From Muribaculaceae bacterium Zag1 (GTDB lineage Bacteria > Bacteroidota > Bacteroidia > Bacteroidales > Muribaculaceae), in the NCBI GenBank assembly GCA_002633115.1, contig NWBJ01000094.1, positions 1-62,741 on the forward strand: DNA of 62,741 nucleotides, read 5' to 3'. Shown piece after piece: positions 50,410 through 59,360 of this stretch. The position numbers and the translations under genes are program-made. The notes beneath the pieces were generated by a model, which was given only the letters and a program-made list of their open reading frames with translations, was not told the origin of the DNA and searched no databases. How positions within the stretch are numbered: the first letter of the stretch is position 1; each line of letters starts with the position of its first letter.

Positions 50410-53256
50410 CTATTCAACTGGAACTGACGTTGTGGCATGCTCCTCACGATACTGTTGGGGAGATATGCCATAGACCTTTTTGAAAGCGTTTCTGAAATAG
50501 CGAATATCATTGAATCCAACCTCCATGCACACTTCTTTCACGCTCTCGCCACTCTCAAGCAGCAAACGAGCAGCGTGGCGTATGCGTATTGAGTTGACAA
50601 AATCAGTAGGAGTCTGGCCCGATATCTGCTGCACTCGCCTGTAGAGGGTAGAACGACTCATACCCATCTCTGAGCTCAGCTCCTCAACTCTAAAGTCAGG
50701 TTCGGATAAATGCTTATTGATTAGAGCCACGGCTCGGGCAAGGAATTCCTTGTCCTTGCTTTTTATTTCGACAGGTTCTGGCTTTATTTCCGTAGCTTGA
50801 ATGATAAATTTATTACGCTTTTCCCGCAATTGGGCCAACAGTCTTGCCCTACCTTTGTAAATATAGGCGCATAGCCATATCAGCCCAATGGCCCCGATGG
50901 CATATAACAGATAAGCCCACCAAGTGAGATAAAAGGGAGGCTTGATTGTTATCGCCCATTGGCTTGGCTGGCTCCAATCCCCATCAGATTTCTTTACCCT
51001 TACCTTAAGGGTATAGCGACCTGGAGGCACATTGGTATAGGATAGGTCAAAACCACCCCGATCAGAAATGATTTCTTTCCACCCTCGGTCGATGCCTTCT
51101 AACTGATAACTAAATAGAGGCATACTCATGCTCATATAATTGAAGTCAGAGATATGCAGAGTGAAGAAATTATGCTGATAGTCGAGCGTTAGATGAGTCT
51201 CGTCACGGCTAATTATTCTGGTGGCTGAGGCCAGTTCGCCATCTTGATTGATGGTGATGGCAATGAGGCGTGGAGACAAGTCAATGGCATCTGCTTTAGA
51301 TGTCAGAGTGCTTAAATTCTCAATTAGGATAAGGCCGTTGCTGGTACCGCACCACAGATTATCGCCTATGGTCAGCAAGCAGCCGTCGATAGGTTCGCCT
51401 CCGCCCAATGCCTCGCCAAGAGAGTAATTTGAGATACTGAAATCCTTGGGGTCGCTTGTGGGTTGTATAGATGCTATCCCACGCGAGGTAGAAATCCATA
51501 CGCCTCTCTCTGGGCCTTCGCATACCGAATGCACATAAGGAGAATATATGCCATTGGATTCATTCAGGAGAGTTAATTCCTCATTGGGGTTCTCCAATAT
51601 TATGCCACGTGCTGTGGCAGCCAAGAAGTGGCCCTGCCGAGTAGAAAGAAAATCGTGCGCATTATCGTTGATGCAAGTCGACACTAACTCGGATGGGAAT
51701 AACTGCCGCATCTGTTTGCTTTCAAAGTCATAACAGATGACCTCTTGAGCCGAGGACATGACCACTCTACCTCTCTTCTTATCATAGTACGCTTTAAAAA
51801 AATCATGATACAAACCATTCAATTCTTCCGGAAATGCTACACTGTCAAACTGTCGGTTTTCGGTATCCAAGAATCCTATGCCTTTGGCTCCGAAACAACA
51901 GAATATTTGGGATGTGCCCTCGATAGGAAAAGCCCACAGACATCGACTGGTGTCTATGCCTTTGACAGTTTCTTTGCTGAAATGTTCCTTGACCTGTCCC
52001 CGAGTTCCTTGGGGCTCTAATCCATACAGGCCATCTCGGGTACTTATCCAAATGCGATTGCGTGACTCATCATAGAATATTGAGAAAAATTCGGGCGATT
52101 GTATCTCGCTGCATACCACAGATTGACCCGATTGAATGTCGAAACAGTATAGGCCAATGCTTTTTATGTACCAAATTTGGCGATCGCCGATAGCCAGCAT
52201 GGCTCGCATATTATAGGTTTCGTTTTCATCGAGGGTAAATCTATGTATGCGGTTATTATCGGGACTGAAATAAAAGAGTCCGTTGCGATAGTTTGCCAAC
52301 CACATTCCTCCCTGCCAATCCAGGGTGGCATCAAAAATAAATTGGATGTTGAAATCCTTACTTAGGGTGGGGAGCTGTTCAATATTGTCAGTCAGTTGCA
52401 GATTGCTGTCTAAATGCCAGACATGCATCCAGCAGACCACATATATCCCTCCATAGCCATCGGGAAACATTTTCAGAAAGGCATGGTCAGGAAATGGGAT
52501 GTCAATCAACTTTCCATTTCTGAGCAAACCAAATTCACCTTCTCCTCCGCGATTGACAGCTACGACCTTGCCACCCCCAGAATAGGAGCATGACACCACA
52601 TTCATCCAGATAAGATTCCTGTCGTCTCCTTGGCTCAAAGGCTCAATTAACTGATTGGACGTCTTATCATAGACCTGGATTCGGCCTCGTGAATCGTAGA
52701 GATACACTTTGCTCTGTTCTTGGACTGCTCCGCACAAGCGTTCATCAGACCCAAGCTGGCCTATCTTTTTAGCCTCTTGCTCTTGGGCGCATAGCATGAG
52801 CGCGCCATTGCGCATTAGCAACCAGATGTCATCTTCATCGTCAAGAAACAGATTGGAAATTTCTTTGGGGTCCAGCTCCCAGAGGCTAAGCAGACTGTCG
52901 ACTGATTCAAATTTGGCTTTATCCTGAGCGTAGACAAAAAGTTTTTTGCTATTCTTTATCCATAGCCTGGCTTTGAGGTCAGTCTTCACCTCCATGGGCA
53001 CGCAGTTATCGACATCTATTGCCGAGTTCGCCGGGTATCCTAAATCATAAAAGCGTACACCGTCGTAGATGCTGAAATTGCCATCTGTCCCAACGAGCAG
53101 CGAATGGTCAGAGAGCGACTCGACCAGCCAAGCCGTATTGTTGTACATGCCTTGAATGACGCAGATGTTGGAGGCGATGCGCGGTGCAGAGATGCTCTTG
53201 CTTATGGCAAAGATTGCCATAGCCGATATGAGGATGAGAAGTCGGATTATTTTCAT
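50410..53256 (-). CDS. One-component transmembrane regulator: propeller sensor fused to AraC-type HTH
   Basis: 948 residues from MKIIRLLILISAMAIFAIS. The periplasmic part resembles the two-component-regulator propeller (repeats with D-x-x-G-x-x-W-x-x-T/S, e.g. EDDIWLLMRNGAL, NRIWISTRDGLYGL, RGVWISTSRGIASI, DNLWCGTSNGLILI) and ends in a Y_Y_Y domain (LFSYQLEGIDRGWKEI...SYTNVPPGRYTLKVRVKKSDG). One TM (WWAYLLYAIGAIGLIWLCAYIY) follows, and about 60 residues later an AraC HTH (EPDFRVEELSSEMGMSRSTLYRRVQ; VCMEVGFNDIRYFRNAFKKVYG). No histidine kinase, ATPase or receiver domain lies between them, unlike a classical hybrid sensor. It is divergent from the susC at 53545 and probably controls that locus. 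Confidence 0.85.
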   Translation of the reverse strand: MKIIRLLILISAMAIFAISKSISAPRIASNICVIQGMYNNTAWLVESLSDHSLLVGTDGNFSIYDGVRFYDLGYPANSAIDVDNCVPMEVKTDLKARLWIKNSKKLFVYAQDKAKFESVDSLLSLWELDPKEISNLFLDDEDDIWLLMRNGALMLCAQEQEAKKIGQLGSDERLCGAVQEQSKVYLYDSRGRIQVYDKTSNQLIEPLSQGDDRNLIWMNVVSCSYSGGGKVVAVNRGGEGEFGLLRNGKLIDIPFPDHAFLKMFPDGYGGIYVVCWMHVWHLDSNLQLTDNIEQLPTLSKDFNIQFIFDATLDWQGGMWLANYRNGLFYFSPDNNRIHRFTLDENETYNMRAMLAIGDRQIWYIKSIGLYCFDIQSGQSVVCSEIQSPEFFSIFYDESRNRIWISTRDGLYGLEPQGTRGQVKEHFSKETVKGIDTSRCLWAFPIEGTSQIFCCFGAKGIGFLDTENRQFDSVAFPEELNGLYHDFFKAYYDKKRGRVVMSSAQEVICYDFESKQMRQLFPSELVSTCINDNAHDFLSTRQGHFLAATARGIILENPNEELTLLNESNGIYSPYVHSVCEGPERGVWISTSRGIASIQPTSDPKDFSISNYSLGEALGGGEPIDGCLLTIGDNLWCGTSNGLILIENLSTLTSKADAIDLSPRLIAITINQDGELASATRIISRDETHLTLDYQHNFFTLHISDFNYMSMSMPLFSYQLEGIDRGWKEIISDRGGFDLSYTNVPPGRYTLKVRVKKSDGDWSQPSQWAITIKPPFYLTWWAYLLYAIGAIGLIWLCAYIYKGRARLLAQLREKRNKFIIQATEIKPEPVEIKSKDKEFLARAVALINKHLSEPDFRVEELSSEMGMSRSTLYRRVQQISGQTPTDFVNSIRIRHAARLLLESGESVKEVCMEVGFNDIRYFRNAFKKVYGISPQQYREEHATTSVPVE

Positions 53257-53447
53257 GGCCAAGATGCTTTTATCGATAGAATATGCAAAGGTAAGAATAA
53301 TTGTCAAACATTGTCCCATCTGGTGCTTTTTTGTTTCAAAATTTTGAAAATAGGTTGAATTTAGGGCTCTTTGGTGTCAAATTCGGTGCTTAAATGATTC
53401 AAAACGTGTGTTTTCAACAAAAAGGCTTCCGCTTCAAAATCGAGAGG

Positions 53448-53480
53448 TTTGGGGATCGGGGTCATTTCTTCATAATTTTG
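53448..53480 (+). promoter_or_regulatory. Promoter of the second PUL
   Basis: TTTG (53448-53451), 21-base spacer, TAATTTTG (53473-53480), ahead of the susC start at 53545. The divergent regulator has a -7-like TACCTTTG at 53293-53286. Confidence 0.6.
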
Positions 53481-53544
53481 CAATGCCTATCCGAGACAAG
53501 GATTAGGCGGCTCACAGACAACACAACAACTAACATTCATACCC

Positions 53545-56500
53545 ATGAAGAAAACTTTTATTATCGCATTTGGCCTAATGGCTCTGACCATCGGAGCCCC
53601 GCAGGGCGTAATGGCCAACCCGACAGGCCAGTCAGTCGCATCGGCTGAACAAATAATCCAAGGCACAGTGACCGACACAAATGGCGAGCCATTGATAGGC
53701 GCTACCATTATCCTGAAAGGCACCAATCAAGGCATCACCACCGACATTGATGGCCATTTCTCTATGAAAGCGGCCTTTGGGCAGGAATTGGTAATCTCAT
53801 ACGTTGGTTATGAAGAGACCACTGTCAGAATCGACAGCTCCAATCTCGACATCACGCTCAAAGACAATGCTCAGGCGCTTGACGAAGTAGTTGTGGTCGG
53901 CTACGGCACTTCAAAGAAGAAAGATCTCACCGGCTCAGTATCCTCTGTGCGCGCCAAAGACCTGAACACAGTCAGTTCGTCATCAGTAAGCCAAATGCTC
54001 CAAGGCAAAGTGGCTGGCATGAGCGCAATCCAGAGCTCTGCTCAGCCAGGCGCTGGCATCAGCGTTACCATCCGAGGGGCTGCCTCTCCCAGCGGTTCTA
54101 ACTCTCCTCTCTATGTGATTGATGGAGTGCCATTGCAAAGCAACTCAACTGCCGATCCGGGCATCCAAGGCATCGATTACAAAACCGGCGTGGATCGCGA
54201 CCCTCTCAATACGATCAATCCTAACGACATCGAGAGCATCGAGGTGCTGAAAGATGCCTCAGCCGCAGCCATCTATGGCGCATCTGCCGCTAATGGTGTG
54301 ATTCTTATCACCACCAAGAGCGGTAATAGCGGTAAGCCAAAAGTGGATTTCCGCAGCGTGGTGACCACTCAAATAAAGAAAGATTATCCTGAAGTGCTCA
54401 ATGCTCATGATTTCCGCGAACAGGCCAATCTGTGGAGCCGCGAATACTATCTCTACAACAACAAAATGGGAGTCTATGGTCCAAATGCCATTGATTACTC
54501 AAATTATTCACCAATATTCTCGGATGTCAACGGTTATACCGCCGATACCAATTGGCTCGATGAGGTGACCCGTACAGGCTATATCGTGGATGAGAACCTG
54601 TCAATCAACGGTGGCACAGACCATACCAAGTATTTCTTTAGCTATAATTACTACTACAACCAGGGCATGCTGATGCAGAGCGATATGCAGCGTCACAGCA
54701 TTCGCTTGAATCTTGACCAGGATTTCAGCAATAAGCTTACTGGCGGCATACGCATGAACTATTCTAATCTGGGAGTCCATAGCACATCGGTCGGCGCAGC
54801 TGGCAATGGCGACAATATGTTGCTCAACGCTTTCAGATTCGCTCCCGACATGCCAATCAAGGACGAGAACGGCCAGTACACACATTCGTATAATCAGTTG
54901 ATTAATAATCCGATGGGATTTAGCGAAATAGAAGATTATACCAAGACTGAGCGCGTATTTGTGGCTCCGACCCTTGAATTCAAGATTCTCAGCGGACTTT
55001 CTGTAAAAGCCGTAGGTGGCTACGATAGCCAACAAAGCACTCGCAAATTCTACATTCCAGCCTCAGCCAATCAGACTGGCGCAGCTGTCAACGATGGCTT
55101 TGGAAATCTTGGATATTCAAAGGTGGAGAATCTGAGCGCAGAGGCTTTCTTCAACTTCAACAAAGAATTTGGCAACCATCGCATCAGTGCTGTGCTCGGT
55201 GCCGGTTGGTACAAGATGAATAGCAACGGCTTTGGTCTCTATGCGTCAAATTTCTTTACCGATGCATTCGGAGTTGACAATATCGGCATTGCTTCTGACA
55301 AAGATCGCGAGGGCATACGCTCGTGGCGCAGTGAGCGTACAAAACTTTCGCAATTCGCACGTCTCAACTATGCTCTGATGGATCGCTATCTTTTCACTAT
55401 CACCGCTCGCCGCGACGGTTCAAGCTATTTCGCTGAAAACAACAAGTGGGGCTTCTTCCCCAGCGCTTCGATAGGTTGGCGCATCAGCGAGGAGCCGTTT
55501 ATGAAGGACCGTACCGCCTTTTCTAACCTTAAGCTCAGAGTGGGCTATGGAGCAACCGGTAATGAGAATGTGCTTGGCACCAACTCCCTCTCACTTTACA
55601 CCAGCGGATACGGCACTCTGATTGGCAATTCTGTCAATACCGGCTTTATGCTAACCCAAGCGGCCAACCCTGACCTGAAATGGGAGACAGACTATACTCT
55701 TAATCTTGGCATTGATTTCGGTCTATTCCATGAGCGCCTGCGTGGCACAGTCGAGGTGTATCATCGAGGCGTCAAGGACTTGCTTGACTATCAACAGCTC
55801 CCAGCCAACAATGCAGTGGGGCGCGTGGCAGCCAATATTGGTGAGACGAAAAGCGAGGGCTTTGAAGTCACTATCAACTCCAACAACATAGTTACCCCCA
55901 AATTCAACTGGGAGACCTCGCTCAACATTTCCTATTCAAAGGCCAGCTGGGTAAAACGCAATCCAGAGGTAGAATTGGCTGAGTACATTGGCGACACCGA
56001 TGAGATAGATGCCATCTATGGTTGGGAAACCGCTGGAATAATCACTTGCGAGGCTGATATACCATCGTATATGCCCGATGCCAACATTGGCAATATCAAA
56101 TATGTTGACCAGAATGGTGACGGAGTGCTCGACTCTAAGGACGTAGTGAAACTTGGCAACTCCACCCCGAGATGGGTTGTAGGATTAGGCAACACCTTGA
56201 GCATTGGCAATTTTGATTTGAATTTCTATTGGTATGGGAGTTTTGGCAACAAGAAATGGCGCGGCCAAGTGCCCGATGCGGCTATTCTTGGCAACAATGG
56301 AGCCGCTCCAGGCAATACCTACGTGAGCGTGATGACTGATGTGTGGAACTCTCAGACCGGGACTGGCTGGATGCCTGGCATTGCTTCTAACCCTTACTCT
56401 GGCAATAATCCAAGCGGATGTGAAGACTTTTATTTGATGGATGGCAGCTACATAAAGCTCAAAAACGTAACTCTGGGTTACAACCTCCCATCTTCTGTCT

Positions 56501-56658
56501 TTCTCAACAGCAACTTCATCAAGAGCGTAAGGCTCTTTGTGGATGCACAGAATATTTGTACTATCACCCCATACAAAGGCTTTGACCCTGAACTCGGCAC
56601 TGACAATCCCTATCCTCAAGCCCTCTCACTGTCGTTTGGAGTAAACATTGGATTCTAA
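53545..56658 (+). CDS. SusC/RagA TonB-linked outer-membrane transporter (second PUL)
   Basis: 1037 residues. Signal peptide ending near VMANP, a regulatory-like domain (IQGTVTDTNGEPLIGATIILKG, DIDGHFSMKAAFGQELVISYVGY), LDEVVVVGYGTSKKKDLTGSVSS, a plug with VTIRGAASPSGSNSPLYVIDG and IEVLKDASAAAIYGASAANGVI, and a barrel ending in SFGVNIGF. Same length as the fructan-locus SusC but only distantly similar outside the family motifs, so a different glycan is expected. Confidence 0.94.
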   Translation: MKKTFIIAFGLMALTIGAPQGVMANPTGQSVASAEQIIQGTVTDTNGEPLIGATIILKGTNQGITTDIDGHFSMKAAFGQELVISYVGYEETTVRIDSSNLDITLKDNAQALDEVVVVGYGTSKKKDLTGSVSSVRAKDLNTVSSSSVSQMLQGKVAGMSAIQSSAQPGAGISVTIRGAASPSGSNSPLYVIDGVPLQSNSTADPGIQGIDYKTGVDRDPLNTINPNDIESIEVLKDASAAAIYGASAANGVILITTKSGNSGKPKVDFRSVVTTQIKKDYPEVLNAHDFREQANLWSREYYLYNNKMGVYGPNAIDYSNYSPIFSDVNGYTADTNWLDEVTRTGYIVDENLSINGGTDHTKYFFSYNYYYNQGMLMQSDMQRHSIRLNLDQDFSNKLTGGIRMNYSNLGVHSTSVGAAGNGDNMLLNAFRFAPDMPIKDENGQYTHSYNQLINNPMGFSEIEDYTKTERVFVAPTLEFKILSGLSVKAVGGYDSQQSTRKFYIPASANQTGAAVNDGFGNLGYSKVENLSAEAFFNFNKEFGNHRISAVLGAGWYKMNSNGFGLYASNFFTDAFGVDNIGIASDKDREGIRSWRSERTKLSQFARLNYALMDRYLFTITARRDGSSYFAENNKWGFFPSASIGWRISEEPFMKDRTAFSNLKLRVGYGATGNENVLGTNSLSLYTSGYGTLIGNSVNTGFMLTQAANPDLKWETDYTLNLGIDFGLFHERLRGTVEVYHRGVKDLLDYQQLPANNAVGRVAANIGETKSEGFEVTINSNNIVTPKFNWETSLNISYSKASWVKRNPEVELAEYIGDTDEIDAIYGWETAGIITCEADIPSYMPDANIGNIKYVDQNGDGVLDSKDVVKLGNSTPRWVVGLGNTLSIGNFDLNFYWYGSFGNKKWRGQVPDAAILGNNGAAPGNTYVSVMTDVWNSQTGTGWMPGIASNPYSGNNPSGCEDFYLMDGSYIKLKNVTLGYNLPSSVFLNSNFIKSVRLFVDAQNICTITPYKGFDPELGTDNPYPQALSLSFGVNIGF

Positions 56659-56678
56659 TCTCATAAATATCAACGATC

Positions 56679-58205
56679 ATGAAATACTGTATATCATTTT
56701 TAGCTTCCTTGGCCGTCACCGCTGCCTTCTGCTCATGCGATGACATGCTCGAGACCAAGAACTATACCGACATGGTAGCCGAAAACTTCTTCCAAAGCGA
56801 AGGTGACTTTGATGCAGCCGTTACGGCCCTATACCTCCCATTGACAGTGAATTGGGGCTATGGCGACGGTGGCACTGGCAACTGGCTAAATGCCCTCTTC
56901 AACGCCGACCAGAATGCTATGCTTCCGGGCAACGAGTACACCACTGATGAGATGCGCACCTACTCAGACGGTCATGATTACATGGAATTTCTTGTGGGGC
57001 CATCGACCAGTTGGGGCCCAATCATCTCTACATTCAATATGATGCGCTTCATAGCTCGCGCTACTGACGTAATCGACAACATAGAACGCAGCACAGCCTC
57101 CACTCAGGCAATACGCGACCGATATGTGGCTGAGGCCAAGACTTTGAGAGCTTACTATATGTTTGTCATTCTTGACTACTTTGGCCCCATGAATGTCAAG
57201 CTTGACCCAGCTCGCTTGTCTGATAATACGATAGATCCGCGTCCTGATACTGAGACCTATGTTGGGTACATACATCAAGACCTGGCTGATGCCATCAGTT
57301 GCGATGCTCTCCCCGATAAATACAATGGCGATGCCGAAAACTGGGGCCGAATGTCAAAGGCGATTGCCTACGCCATTAGAATGAAGGTCAACATGCACCA
57401 AAAATCTTGGAGCGCTGCCCTTGCCGACTGCAACCAATTGATGCAGATGGGATATTCCCTCAATAGCGATTACTACGATTGCTTCAACCAGGACCAGACC
57501 TCAGAAGCCATCTGGAGCGTACCCTCCAATTCAGCTTATGATAATTTCTATGTGATAGAGCTGCTCCCAAGCGACTTCAAAATGGGGTACAATCATCTGG
57601 GTGATTCCTATATCAAAGGTACCGATTCATACTGGTATTCGGGATGGCAAGCCTATTGCATGAGGTGGGATTTCTATGATACGTTTGCTGACAATGACGT
57701 GCGCAAGCAAGGCATATTGTGTGAGTACCTCTCAAACGACGGCACTGTCAAGAGTCGCGAAGGCACCAACAAGATGGTTGGGCCAATCCCACTGAAGTTT
57801 ACAGATTCGCAAGTGGCAGAATATGGAGTACAAAGCGCATGGCCGGTGATAAGATACGCTGATGTGCTGCTCTCTTACGCTGAATGTGAGAATGAGCTCA
57901 ATGGACCCTCTGCCTCAGCTCAAGCCGCAGTAAAGCAGGTCACTGACCGAGCAAACGCTGAGATTCCGACCTTGGCAGTAGCCTCAAAGGATTCGTTTCG
58001 TGATTTCTTGCTCGCCGAGCGTGGCCGCGAACTATACGCTGAGGGCCACCGGCGCCAAGACCTGATACGCCATGGCACATACATATCTTCGGCTATTGAG
58101 CGCGGATATAATGCAAAGGATTATCAGGTGCTTTTTCCGATACCTCAATTTGCCATCACCGAGGCTGGAGGCATCTTGAAGCAAAATGATGGATATACTG
58201 AATAA
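56679..58205 (+). CDS. SusD/RagB-type outer-membrane lipoprotein (second PUL)
   Basis: 508 residues. Lipoprotein-like signal (MKYCISFLASLAVTAAFCSC), then NYTDMVAENFFQSEGDFDAAVTALY, the typical SusD N-terminus. VAEAKTLRAYYMFVILDYFGPMNV, VIRYADVLLSYAECENELN, and FRDFLLAERGRELYAEGHRRQDLIRHG are the core family segments. It lies 20 bases after susC and overlaps no other gene; the GH43-like gene starts 34 bases after its stop. Confidence 0.93.
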   Translation: MKYCISFLASLAVTAAFCSCDDMLETKNYTDMVAENFFQSEGDFDAAVTALYLPLTVNWGYGDGGTGNWLNALFNADQNAMLPGNEYTTDEMRTYSDGHDYMEFLVGPSTSWGPIISTFNMMRFIARATDVIDNIERSTASTQAIRDRYVAEAKTLRAYYMFVILDYFGPMNVKLDPARLSDNTIDPRPDTETYVGYIHQDLADAISCDALPDKYNGDAENWGRMSKAIAYAIRMKVNMHQKSWSAALADCNQLMQMGYSLNSDYYDCFNQDQTSEAIWSVPSNSAYDNFYVIELLPSDFKMGYNHLGDSYIKGTDSYWYSGWQAYCMRWDFYDTFADNDVRKQGILCEYLSNDGTVKSREGTNKMVGPIPLKFTDSQVAEYGVQSAWPVIRYADVLLSYAECENELNGPSASAQAAVKQVTDRANAEIPTLAVASKDSFRDFLLAERGRELYAEGHRRQDLIRHGTYISSAIERGYNAKDYQVLFPIPQFAITEAGGILKQNDGYTE

Positions 58206-58239
58206 CTCTCCCCATACAGTACTTTTCTACAGGAAGATA

Positions 58240-59193
58240 ATGAAAAAGGTTTGGAAAATCTCTCTTCTGGCCTCTCTTTGGCTGGCTATGAGCCAGCCAA
58301 AGGTTGGGGCTCAACCATCTGAAAACAAAGTAACGTCGGCCGACACTTATGTGGCCTATCTGGCCGCTTATATGAAAGGGTCAGACGAGCATAGCCTGTA
58401 CTACGCCATTTCTGACGATGGTTTCAAATTTAAGGAATTGAATCACGGCGTGCCTATTCTTTCAGCCTCCTATGACGATCAATTGATTCGCGACCCTCAT
58501 CTGCTTCGCACCCCTAACAATGGCTTTCTGCTCGTTGCCACTGTATCATGGAGCCATCGACCCTTCACTCTTTGGGAAAGCGCAGATTTGGTGACCTGGG
58601 TAGGGGAGCGATTGGTAGACATTGCTCCAGAGGGAGCAACTAAGACCTGGGCCCCCGAACTCATCTACGATGATCAGCGCCAAGAGTATATGGCTTATTG
58701 GACAGCAGAGATAGGGGATGACTGGAATACTGCCAGCATCTATTGCTCTACTACTCCCGACCTAATCAATTGGAGCCCATCACGCATCTTATTCCAAATG
58801 CCCAATAGCGGCATTCTGGATGCCAATATCACTAAAATGGATGACCGATATGTGATGCTGTTCCGTCACCAAAGCCAAATACATCTTGCTACCGCCAATC
58901 AGGCTGTTGGGCCATACTCTTATCAAGGCATGGTCAATGATGAAAATGTTGAGGGACCCTTTGTCTTTCCTCTCATCGACGGCTCTGGGTGGGGATATGT
59001 GTTTGATTATTTTGGCGAAAGCGCAGGATTCGGTTTTCTTACCACCAAAGACCTGAAGTCATGGACGCGCCTGACCAATCCAGCCTATCCCTACTACAAT
59101 TCTTTAGTGGAATTCCCCCCTGGTATCCGCCATGGCAGCATTATCGGTATCACCCAATCAGAGCTTGACCGCCTCCATAATGCTTTCCCATAG
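58240..59193 (+). CDS. GH43-like glycoside hydrolase, periplasmic
   Basis: 317 residues with a signal peptide (MKKVWKISLLASLWLAMSQPKVGA) and no lipobox. Five-bladed propeller with the three acids of GH43-type enzymes in expected places: Asp85 in LIRDPHLLR (base), Asp194 in GILDANI (pKa modulator) and Glu238 in VEGPFVFP (acid). WAPELIYDD (137-145) and RHGSIIGI are family-like. GH43 members act mostly on arabinose-, xylose- or galactose-containing glycans; the exact subfamily cannot be set by eye. It is the only enzyme in this small PUL. The start at 58240 is chosen for its signal peptide over the earlier in-frame Met within susD. Confidence 0.8.
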   Translation: MKKVWKISLLASLWLAMSQPKVGAQPSENKVTSADTYVAYLAAYMKGSDEHSLYYAISDDGFKFKELNHGVPILSASYDDQLIRDPHLLRTPNNGFLLVATVSWSHRPFTLWESADLVTWVGERLVDIAPEGATKTWAPELIYDDQRQEYMAYWTAEIGDDWNTASIYCSTTPDLINWSPSRILFQMPNSGILDANITKMDDRYVMLFRHQSQIHLATANQAVGPYSYQGMVNDENVEGPFVFPLIDGSGWGYVFDYFGESAGFGFLTTKDLKSWTRLTNPAYPYYNSLVEFPPGIRHGSIIGITQSELDRLHNAFP

Positions 59194-59245
59194 TGTAGTA
59201 GACGGTCTCAAGCCGTAAATCTACAAAATATGGAATCTAAACGTG

Positions 59246-59300
59246 ATTAATCTTTTTCCAAAGAAATGTTTGGGCATTTTATGGAAAAAGATTAATTTTG
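59246..59300 (+). promoter_or_regulatory. Promoter with 15-bp inverted repeat before the DUF234 ATPase
   Basis: ATTAATCTTTTTCCA (59246-59260) and its exact complement (59282-59296) bracket TTTG at 59269-59272; the right arm overlaps the -7 element TAATTTTG (59293-59300). The TTTG-TAATTTTG spacer is 20 bases. The arrangement looks like an operator around a core promoter, with a transcription start near 59307. Confidence 0.7.
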
Positions 59301-59314
59301 CAGTGCCAGCGTAT

Positions 59315-59345
59315 CGTCACGGCGGTGACGGTCACGGCGGTGACG
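59315..59345 (+). repeat. Tandem GTCACGGCGGTGACG dyads in the 5' UTR
   Basis: Two adjacent 15-base units (59316-59330 and 59331-59345), each with GTCAC/GTGAC arms around GGCG. They lie between the predicted transcription start and the ATG at 59361 and could act as DNA operators or as two small RNA hairpins. Confidence 0.7.
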
Positions 59346-59360
59346 ATAATTTAAGTGATT

